Origin: an uncultured Eubacteriales bacterium
Lineage (GTDB): Bacteria; Bacillota; Clostridia; Peptostreptococcales; Anaerovoracaceae
NCBI GenBank assembly: GCA_902796875.1
Contig: CADBQT010000050.1
Location: forward strand, 1-9,577
Direction of reading: 5' to 3'
DNA length: 9,577 nucleotides
Positions 1-6,400 of the stretch are shown piece by piece. The translations under genes and the position numbers were made by a program. The notes under the pieces were generated by a model that saw nothing but the letters and a program-made list of their open reading frames with translations, had not been told where the DNA came from and searched no databases. The stretch's first letter is position 1, and every line of letters begins with the position of its first letter.

Positions 1-157
1 CATCATCGGTGGTAACGCCTTCATCACCACATCCATCGATCCGGGCTCCAGGGTCAGCATCAGCAACCACGAGATGAACATCGAGGGCGGCATGTGCGAC
101 ACCTGCGACAAGGCGGACGACTGCCTCATCGGCAACGGCGCCTTCTGGGAGGAATAG
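1..157 (+). CDS. Probable serine O-acetyltransferase, C-terminal fragment
   Basis: Only the last 51 codons are present (reading frame from position 2, stop TAG at 155-157); the rest lies left of the window. The fragment opens with IIGGNAFITTSIDPGSRVSI, which matches the final hexapeptide-repeat coil of left-handed beta-helix acyltransferases. It most resembles serine acetyltransferase (typical form VIGGNVWLT.SVPPG..V), the enzyme that makes O-acetylserine from serine and acetyl-CoA for cysteine synthesis. After the coil comes a tail of about 30 residues that is not part of the helix. It contains three cysteines, CDTC followed five residues later by C (fragment residues 32, 35 and 41), and ends GNGAFWEE. 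The family call rests on about 25 residues, so another hexapeptide acyltransferase remains possible. The gene ends about 50 bases before a strong terminator. Confidence 0.6.
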   Translation, partial: IIGGNAFITTSIDPGSRVSISNHEMNIEGGMCDTCDKADDCLIGNGAFWEE

Positions 158-206
158 TCCCAAAGACAGCCCCTGCCTTTGCGGGAAGGAATGAACCTGC
201 AGACAC

Positions 207-240
207 AAAAAACCGCTCATACGCTGAGCGGTTTCTTTTT
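207..240. terminator. Bidirectional rho-independent terminator
   Basis: A perfect 10-bp stem (AAACCGCTCA at 210-219, TGAGCGGTTT at 225-234) encloses a 5-base loop. On the plus strand it is followed by CTTTTT (235-240). On the minus strand it is followed by six T residues (complement of the A run at 207-212). It can therefore end both the acetyltransferase transcript from the left and the gpmI transcript from the right, whose stop codon is about 33 bases away. Confidence 0.92.
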
Positions 241-266
241 ATGGCATTGATTCCAGGTGAGGATGT

Positions 267-1793
267 CTACTTCACCAGGGGTTTTCCCGTCATTTCCTCC
301 GGAATGGGCAGGCCCATGAGGGTGAGGAGGGTCGGGGCGATGTCGCAGAGACGACCGCCGTCAGAAAGCTCCCTGGGCTCGGCGGCGATGTGGACCAGGG
401 GAACGTCGGACAGGGAGTGGGCCGTCATGGGGCTTCCATCGGCGGCGATCATCTCATCCGCATTTCCGTGATCCGCCGTCAGGAGGACCTGTCCATCCTT
501 GGCCAGCACGGCGTCCGCGATCTTCGGGACGCAGGCATCCAGGGTCTCGATGGCTTTGACCGCAGCTTCCATGACGCCCGTATGGCCCACCATGTCCGCA
601 TTGGCAAAGTTCAGGATGATCATATCGTATTTGTCGGATTCGATGGCCTCCAGCACTTTTTCCGTGACCTGGGGGGCGCTCATTTCCGGCTGCAGATCGT
701 AGGTGGCCACCTTGGGAGAGGGGACCAGGATCCGGTCTTCTCCTTCGTTGGGCTCTTCCACGCCCCCGTTAAAGAAGAAGGTGACGTGGGCGTATTTCTC
801 CGTCTCCGCGATGCGAAGCTGGGTGAGTCCCAGAGAGGAGATCCAGGTGCCCAGGGTGTTTGCCGGCGTCTCCGGCGGCCAGGCCAGGGTGACGTTGGGC
901 ATGGTGGCGTCGTACTGGGTCATGCAGATGTAGCAGATGTTTTCCGGACTTCTCTTGCGGGCAAACCCGTCGAAATCCTTGTCCACAAAGGCCCGGGTGA
1001 TCTCTCTCGCCCGGTCGGGACGGAAGTTGAACATGATCATGGCGTCCCCGTCGCTGACGGGAAGAGCGCCGTCCACGATGGTGGGCAGGACGAACTCGTC
1101 CGTCTCTCCCCGTTCGTAGGCGGCCAGCACCGCATCCTGTCCCGTGGGGGCGTGGAGGGCGTCTTCACCGATCATGGCGTCAAAAGCTTTTTCCAGACGC
1201 TCCCACCGCTTGTCTCTGTCCATGGCGTAGTACCGTCCGGAGACGATGCCGATGGTGCCAAGGCCCACTTCCTTCATGTGAGCCGTCAGCTGATCGATGT
1301 AGGTGTTGGCGCACTGGGGCGGAACGTCCCGTCCGTCCAGGAAACAGTGGACGCAGAGCTTTTCCACACCTTCCTTTTTGGCCATGTCGATGAGGGCCAG
1401 AAGGTGGGTGATGTGGCTGTGGACGCCTCCGTCGGAGAGGAGCCCCAGAAGGTGAAGGGTGGAGCCGTTGCCTTTGGCGTGGGCCATGGCCTTCAGCAGG
1501 GCCTCGTTGGCAAAGAAGGACCCGTCCTCGATGCTCCGGGTGATCATGGTCAGATCCTGATAGACGATCCGGCCGGCGCCGATATTCAGATGCCCCACCT
1601 CGGAGTTGCCCATCTGTCCCTCGGGAAGACCCACATCCAGTCCGCAGGCCTTAAGGGTGGTGCGGGGATATTGGCTGAAGATCCGGTCCAGAGCCGGAGT
1701 ATTGGCCGCCTTGATGGCGTTGCCTTCAGTTTCTTCCCTGGATCCGAATCCGTCCAGGATCATGAGCATGGTGGGTCTGTGAAAATCACGCAT
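267..1793 (-). CDS. gpmI: 2,3-bisphosphoglycerate-independent phosphoglycerate mutase
   Basis: This glycolytic enzyme interconverts 3-phosphoglycerate and 2-phosphoglycerate in the cytosol through a phosphoserine intermediate, using two Mn2+ ions. The 508-residue product has the normal family length and an alkaline-phosphatase-like metal core. Visible motifs are MILDGFG (metal ligand Asp14), MGNSEVGH (nucleophile Ser64), SDGGVHSH (His125), FLDGRD (151-156), SGRYYAMDRD (185-194), FNFRPDRARE (255-264), TEKYAHVTFFFNGG (Lys333, His336), NFANADMVGHTG (Asp400, His404), TADHGNAD (Asp441, His442) and TAHS (His459). All expected catalytic and metal residues appear present. I chose the start at 1793 because it gives the canonical N terminus MRDFHRPTMLMILDGFG and has a GGAGGT Shine-Dalgarno 9 bases upstream. 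In-frame starts further upstream would add 47 unrelated residues and run into the divergent gene. It stands alone, without other glycolytic genes in view. Confidence 0.97.
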   Translation of the reverse strand: MRDFHRPTMLMILDGFGSREETEGNAIKAANTPALDRIFSQYPRTTLKACGLDVGLPEGQMGNSEVGHLNIGAGRIVYQDLTMITRSIEDGSFFANEALLKAMAHAKGNGSTLHLLGLLSDGGVHSHITHLLALIDMAKKEGVEKLCVHCFLDGRDVPPQCANTYIDQLTAHMKEVGLGTIGIVSGRYYAMDRDKRWERLEKAFDAMIGEDALHAPTGQDAVLAAYERGETDEFVLPTIVDGALPVSDGDAMIMFNFRPDRAREITRAFVDKDFDGFARKRSPENICYICMTQYDATMPNVTLAWPPETPANTLGTWISSLGLTQLRIAETEKYAHVTFFFNGGVEEPNEGEDRILVPSPKVATYDLQPEMSAPQVTEKVLEAIESDKYDMIILNFANADMVGHTGVMEAAVKAIETLDACVPKIADAVLAKDGQVLLTADHGNADEMIAADGSPMTAHSLSDVPLVHIAAEPRELSDGGRLCDIAPTLLTLMGLPIPEEMTGKPLVK

Positions 1794-1799
1794 TTTCTG

Positions 1800-1828
1800 T
1801 TTACCTCCCCGGTGTTTTCCAGTAGAAT
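1800..1828 (+). promoter_or_regulatory. Candidate promoter of the orf78-folP-folK-addA operon
   Basis: TTTACC (1800-1805) and TAGAAT (1823-1828) are separated by 17 bases and match the sigma-A -35 at 4 of 6 and -10 at 5 of 6 positions. Transcription would start near 1835, about 54 bases before the small gene. The -35 overlaps the gpmI ribosome binding site. No better rightward candidate is visible in the 95-base divergent gap. This is inference from matching alone. Confidence 0.4.
1803..1808 (-). promoter_or_regulatory. Ribosome binding site that fixes the gpmI start
   Basis: The minus strand reads GGGGAGGTAA, with the GGAGGT core 9 bases before the ATG at 1793-1791. No comparable site precedes the upstream in-frame ATGs, which supports the short form of the gene. 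Confidence 0.85.
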
Positions 1829-1836
1829 GATCGTGT

Positions 1837-1852
1837 GCGGCGATCCCGCCGC
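1837..1852. repeat. GC-rich inverted repeat between divergent genes
   Basis: GCGGCG (1837-1842) and CGCCGC (1847-1852) form a perfect 6-bp stem around the 4-base loop ATCC. It lies inside the predicted 5' leaders of both divergent transcripts. It lacks a T tract, so it is not a standard terminator. It could be a leader hairpin or a protein-binding site, or chance in GC-rich DNA. Confidence 0.45.
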
Positions 1853-1863
1853 GCCGTGACATC

Positions 1864-1893
1864 ATTATAGCACATTCGGAGGAAAAAAATGAA
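1864..1893 (-). promoter_or_regulatory. Probable sigma-A promoter of gpmI, extended -10
   Basis: On the minus strand the sequence TGCTATAAT (complement of 1864-1872) is a perfect TATAAT -10 hexamer preceded by the TGn extension. The best -35 is a weak TTCATT (complement of 1888-1893) at an 18-base spacing, which an extended -10 can tolerate. Transcription would begin near 1857, leaving an untranslated leader of about 64 bases before gpmI. The promoter overlaps the ribosome binding site and start codon of the divergent small gene. Confidence 0.65.
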
Positions 1894-2125
1894 CCTTGAG
1901 CAGATGTTTCGGGCCCGCCAGGCGTGGTCCACATTCAAGAGAAATCACCCTAAGGTCCCGGCTTTCATCGATGCCGTGGAAAAAAAAGATTTCTGCGAGG
2001 GGATGGAGATCGCCATCGCCGTCCGCTATCCCGACGGGGAGGAGCACAAGGCAGGGATCCGGGTGACCGCTGAAGATATGGAACTTTTGGAAATGGTCCG
2101 GGCCATGAAGGGAGGCTTCCGGTAA
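1889..2125 (+). CDS. Uncharacterised 78-residue protein, first gene of the folate operon
   Basis: I do not recognise a named family with certainty; it resembles small conserved proteins of unknown function from Clostridia. The start is well supported: an AGGA-type Shine-Dalgarno (CGGAGGA, 1877-1883) sits 5 bases before the ATG. The product looks like a small, soluble, charged single domain. Residues 1-30 (MNLEQMFRARQAWSTFKRNH then PKVPAFIDAV) should be mainly helical. A beta-rich stretch follows (EIAIAVRYPDGEEHKAGIRV, about residues 40-59), then a C-terminal helix (AEDMELLEMVRAM). There is no signal peptide or membrane segment. It has one cysteine (Cys36). The stop TAA shares its last base with the folP ATG, so the two are probably translationally coupled. 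A role linked to folate synthesis is only suggested by position. An eight-base A run (1980-1987) lies inside it. Confidence 0.85.
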   Translation: MNLEQMFRARQAWSTFKRNHPKVPAFIDAVEKKDFCEGMEIAIAVRYPDGEEHKAGIRVTAEDMELLEMVRAMKGGFR

Positions 2126-2997
2126 TGGGTTGGAAACTGAGATTATCCGGGGGACGGGAAGTCTCCTTTTCCCGGATGGAGATGATGGGGATCGTGAACG
2201 TGACCCCGGATTCTTTTTTTTCGGGATCCCGAACGGAAGGGGAGGAAGAGGCCTTCGAAAAGGCAGCGAAACACATCGAAGAAGGCGCCCGGTTCATCGA
2301 CATCGGGGGAGAGTCCACCCGGCCGGGATCGGCTCCCGTGACTGAAGAAGTAGAGATCGCCAGGATCTGCCCCGTGATCGAAAGGGTGCGAAAAGCCTGC
2401 CCCGAGGTCATCATCTCCGCCGACACCTACCGGGCGGAAACGGCCAGGGAAGCCCTCCGGGCCGGAGCGGACATGATCAACGATATCTCCGGCCTGACCT
2501 TCGAGCCGGAACTGGCCGGCCCGGTGGCTGATGCCGGCGCCGCCCTGGTCCTCATGCATACCGGCGGCCGACCGGAGACCATGCAGGAGGATCCCCGCTA
2601 CGACGATGTGGTGGAGGAAGTCTATGACTTTCTGGACCGGCAGATCGCCTTTGCGCAAGAATGGGGCATCGGCCGGGACCAGATCATGACCGACGTAGGC
2701 ATAGGTTTTGGCAAGACCAAAGAGCATAACCTTGAACTTCTCCGCCACCTGGATCGGTTTCAAAAGCTGGGCTGTCCTCATCTTCTCGCCGTGTCCAGAA
2801 AGACGGTGATCGGAAAGGTGATCGGAGAAGATAGAGAAGAGACTCCCGGACCGGAAGAGCGGCTTTCGGGGACCCTTGCCATTACTGCCTTTGCGGCCCG
2901 GCTTGGCATCGCCTGCGCCCGGGTCCACGACGTGAGAGAAAACCTGGACGCCGCCCGGATGGGAGAGGCGCTTCGGGATGAAGACGGGAGGATGTGA
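2125..2997 (+). CDS. folP: Dihydropteroate synthase
   Basis: FolP condenses 7,8-dihydropterin pyrophosphate with p-aminobenzoate to dihydropteroate, the sulfonamide-sensitive step of folate synthesis. The 290-residue product has the usual TIM-barrel length and motifs in order: MGIVNVTPDSF (21-31), DIGGESTRPGS (59-69), SADTYRAE (98-105), NDISG (119-123), LMHTGGRPETMQ (143-154), DVGIGFGKT (190-198), SRKTVIG (224-230) and RVHDV (266-270). Two motifs differ from the commonest form: DVG where DPG is usual, and MHTGG where MHMxG is usual. Both keep the residues expected to bind substrate, so the enzyme is likely active. The ATG at 2125 overlaps the previous stop by one base and has GGGAGG (2110-2115) 9 bases upstream. 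A T8 run (2214-2221) lies in the second conserved loop. FolK follows after a 3-base gap. Confidence 0.97.
   Translation: MGWKLRLSGGREVSFSRMEMMGIVNVTPDSFFSGSRTEGEEEAFEKAAKHIEEGARFIDIGGESTRPGSAPVTEEVEIARICPVIERVRKACPEVIISADTYRAETAREALRAGADMINDISGLTFEPELAGPVADAGAALVLMHTGGRPETMQEDPRYDDVVEEVYDFLDRQIAFAQEWGIGRDQIMTDVGIGFGKTKEHNLELLRHLDRFQKLGCPHLLAVSRKTVIGKVIGEDREETPGPEERLSGTLAITAFAARLGIACARVHDVRENLDAARMGEALRDEDGRM
2986..2991 (+). promoter_or_regulatory. Ribosome binding site supporting a TTG start for folK
   Basis: GGGAGG lies inside the last codons of folP, 9 bases before the TTG at 3001. The TTG is followed directly by KTLLAIGSNMGDR, the expected HPPK N terminus. No ATG or GTG in this frame gives a full-length protein. 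Confidence 0.85.
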
Positions 2998-3000
2998 CCG

Positions 3001-3462
3001 TTGAAGACGCTGCTTGCCATCGGATCGAATATGGGGGACCGAAAAGGATATCTCGACCGGGCGGTGGAGGAACTTGGCCGCCGGGCAGGAGAGGTCCTTG
3101 CGGTTTCGGATCTCATCGAGACGAAAGCCTACGGAGTCACGGATCAGGCGGACTTTCTCAACGGTGCGTTGCTTTTGGAGACGGAGCTTTCTCCCTGGGA
3201 TCTGCTTGAAGTGATCCATGAGATCGAGGCGGATCTGGACCGGGTGCGGACCATCCGGTGGGGGCCCAGGACCGTGGATATCGATATCATCTTCTATGGG
3301 GACCGGATCGTGGATGAGGAGGAACTCCACATTCCCCATGTGGACTGTTACAACCGGCGTTTCGTTCTGGAGCCGGCGGCCCGGATCGCCCCGGACTATG
3401 TGGACCCCCGGACGGGGAAAAGGGTAGAGGAACTTCTCGCAGAACTGGAGAATAAAGAATGA
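3001..3462 (+). CDS. folK: 6-hydroxymethyl-7,8-dihydropterin pyrophosphokinase (HPPK), TTG start
   Basis: FolK transfers pyrophosphate from ATP to 6-hydroxymethyl-7,8-dihydropterin, producing the substrate used by FolP encoded just upstream. The 153-residue product has the normal HPPK length. It carries the N-terminal AIGSNMGDR (6-14), the pterin-loop DFLNGALLLET (51-61), and the signature RWGPRTVDIDIIFYGD (86-101) with the two Mg2+-binding aspartates at 93 and 95. IPHVDCYNRRFVLEPAARIAP (111-131) matches the usual IPH...RRFVL.P..I.P block, so the fold looks complete. It starts at TTG (3001), 3 bases after the folP stop, with GGGAGG at 2986-2991. The stop TGA (3460-3462) overlaps the addA ATG in an ATGA arrangement, which indicates coupled translation. 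The dihydroneopterin aldolase gene folB, often found between or fused to these genes, is absent here. Confidence 0.96.
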   Translation: MKTLLAIGSNMGDRKGYLDRAVEELGRRAGEVLAVSDLIETKAYGVTDQADFLNGALLLETELSPWDLLEVIHEIEADLDRVRTIRWGPRTVDIDIIFYGDRIVDEEELHIPHVDCYNRRFVLEPAARIAPDYVDPRTGKRVEELLAELENKE

Positions 3463-6400
3463 AATGGACAGCGGCACAGCAGGATACCATAGGGACCAGA
3501 GAAAAGAACATCCTGGTTTCGGCGGCGGCAGGCTCCGGGAAGACCACGGTGCTCATCGAACGGATCAAACAATTGATCCTTGAGGACCGGGTGGACGTGG
3601 ACCGGTTTCTCATCACCACCTTCACCAATGCGGCGGCGGCGGAGATGAAGGCCAAACTGGAAACGGCCATCCGAAAAGAGACGGAGCGGATCGAAAAGGA
3701 AGATCCGGAAAATGGCCGGGAGGACCTGGATTTTCTCCACCGACAGATGACCCTCCTTTCCCAGGCCAGCATCGGGACCTTCCATAAGTTTGCCCAGGGG
3801 ATGATCCGGGAATTCTTCCATCTGACGGATCTGGAACCGGGGGCGGCCATCGGAGATGAGGCCCGCATGGCCCTTCTGCTGAAGGAATCGGTGGACGAAG
3901 TCTTCGAGACCCGGTTCGAAGAGGACGGGGAAGAGTTCCGCCGGTTTTTGCGTACCTACAGCAGCGATCGAAACGACGAAGGACTGAAGGAAAATATCCT
4001 GAAGATCTACAAGGAGATGAGGAGCATCCCCCGGTATATGGAGTGGGCGGAAGACACCACGTCGAAGCTTGGGGGAGAGGATCCTCTTAAAGCCCTCAAG
4101 GTGGAGGATTTCATCTTCAAAAAGACGGAGCAGGCTCTGGCCGAGGCCAAGGAAGCCTTTGCCGGGGCGGCGGAGATCCTGAACAGGGAAGAGACGGGAA
4201 GCATCTACCTGAAGGCCCGTCAGGATGCGGAGAAGGTAGCGGCCCTGGCCGAAACGGCGGCGAGTCTTGATATGGATGAACTTGGGGAGGCTGTGAGAGA
4301 GCTGAAGTATAATTCCATGCGGACCACCAAAGCCGAAACCGAAGCCTTCGAGCAGGTCAGGGAGCAGGTGAACGCCTTGAGAGATCAGGGCAAGGATGCC
4401 ATCAATGGGGTGAAGAAGCCTTTCTTTTCCCTGCCCCCGGAGGAATGGAGGGAGATCTTAAAGAGCCTTGCCGGCGATACCGGATACTTCCTGTCCCTGG
4501 TCCGGGATACGGAGGTCGCATACCGGAAAAAGAAGAGAGACCTGAACCTTATCGACTTCGATGATGTGATGCACTATTGCCTGGAGATCCTGGGAAACGA
4601 TCAGGCGGCGGAGGAATACAAAAACCGCTTCGTCTACATCTTCATCGACGAGTACCAGGACAGCAATCTCCTCCAGGAGGAGATCGTGGACCGCATCGCC
4701 CGGGGAAATAACGTGTTCATGGTGGGGGATGTGAAGCAGAGCATCTACAAGTTCCGTCTGGCGGAGCCGGAGATCTTTCGGGACAAATACCGGAGGTACC
4801 GGGACGAGGGAGACGACCGGTCCATGAAGATCGATCTGAACACCAACTTCCGCAGCCGGAAGAGGATCCGGGACGTGGTGAACCGGATCTTCGAGGGAGT
4901 CATGGAGGGCTACGATGAGGATGCCCGTCTTTATGGCAACGACGATCCTCACCCCACAGATCCCGTGGCCCTTCACATCATCGATCCTGCCCTGACCCGG
5001 GGCGGCGAGGGAGACGAGGATGACGCCGGAAAAGAAGGCGCAGAAGATGCCGCCTTGGAGGAACTGGAGGAGGAAAAGCAGGAGGAACTGGAGGATCTGA
5101 CCGAGGCCGCTCTGGTCGCAGAGGTGATCCGCCGCCAGCTGGGAACCACCGTCCACGACCGGGACGGAAATCCCCGGCCCCTGACCTACGGGGACATCGC
5201 CATCCTGTCCCGGGGCAAGAACGGGGTCCATCAGATCGAGCGGTATCTGAATAACGAGGGGGTCCCCGCCTATGGCGAGACGGCAGGGGATTACTACGAG
5301 ACGGTGGAGATCCAGGTGTTCCTCAACCTGCTTCGGGTCATCGACAATCGGGAGCAGGACGTGCCCCTGATCTCCGTCATGTATTCCATGTTCTTCGACT
5401 TTACCGCAGAGGAACTGGCCCGGATCCGGATCTTCCGAAGAGAAGGCAGCTTCGCCCGGGCGGTCCGGGACTATGCCCGGGAAGGGGAGGATCCCCGCCT
5501 GCGGGAAAAGATCCTGGACATGATGGACACTATCGACCGGTGGCGGGAGATCAGCCGGACGGTGCCTTTGGACGAGTTCATGCGGATGCTGATCTACGAT
5601 ACGGGATACTACGAGTACTGCAGTTCTCTCCCCGTGGGACGCCAGCGGGTGTCCAATCTTCGCCTGCTTATGGAAAAGGGTGCCGACTACGAGGAGACCG
5701 GATATCTGGGGCTCCACGGCTTCCTCGCCTATGTGGAGGCCATGAAGCGGACGGACCAGAAGGTCAGCGAGGCCTCTCTGTCCGGCGAAGGAGAGGACGT
5801 GGTCCGGGTGATGACCGTTCACAAGAGCAAAGGCCTGGAGTTTCCCCTGGTGATCCTCACGGGAGCGGGGAAGAAGATCAGTTCCTCGGTGAGCGGTTAT
5901 CCGGCCATCATGCATAAAGCTTTTGCCATCGCCCTGCCCCAGATCGACCGGGATCACCACTGGGAGAGAAGGACCCTGCTCCAGCAGGTCATCCGGGAGT
6001 GTAAGAAGGACGAGGACCTGGAGGAGGAGATCCGGATCCTCTACGTGGCCCTGACCCGGCCCATGGAAAAACTGGAGATCATCGGGACCGCATCCGGCTG
6101 GACGGGAGACATGGAAACGCAGGGGAAGAGATCTTTTCTGGAGATGATCTATCCCGTGCTCCGGGAAATGGAGGAAGAGGACCCGGACGCTGCCCGGGTG
6201 GAGGTCCACGAAGGCCGCTTCCGTCCCGACGGGGAGCACGAGGAAGAAGAGACCGGCTGGTGGCGGGAGCACGGAGAGGAAGACCATTCATCGGAGGATC
6301 TGTCGGAGATCATCGACCGTCGGCTTTCCTTTGTCTATCCTCACGGCAACGGGGGACGGATCAAGCCCAAGTATTCCGTCAGCGAACTGAACCATATGGA

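Noticed and set aside
94..471. Plus-strand open frame of 125 codons across the terminator
   Set aside because: It runs out of frame through the acetyltransferase end, through the terminator hairpin and into the 3' end of gpmI; Arg-rich with no domain.
390..1859. Long open frame of 489 codons on the plus strand opposite gpmI
   Set aside because: It mirrors a complete, motif-confirmed gpmI; the composition (Gly, His, Val, Gln rich) is what the antisense of a GC-rich gene produces, and it would cross the terminator-side and promoter regions without its own signals.
1794..1934. N-terminal extension of gpmI to an upstream ATG (555 residues)
   Set aside because: The added 47 residues have no family match, would overlap the divergent small gene and its promoter, and have no ribosome binding site; the ATG at 1793 has a strong one.
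1980..2082. Programmed -1 frameshift at the A8 run giving an alternative product
   Set aside because: The -1 frame continues for about 30 codons of Arg and Gly rich sequence with no domain-like character and no clear stimulatory structure; kept only as a slippage note.
2143..3477. Minus-strand open frame of 444 codons opposite folP and folK
   Set aside because: It spans two confirmed genes on the other strand and shows no motif; it is explained by GC-rich codon use.
4458..6287. Minus-strand open frame of 609 codons inside addA
   Set aside because: It lies entirely opposite the conserved AddA helicase motifs and has antisense-type composition with no ribosome binding site or recognisable domain.
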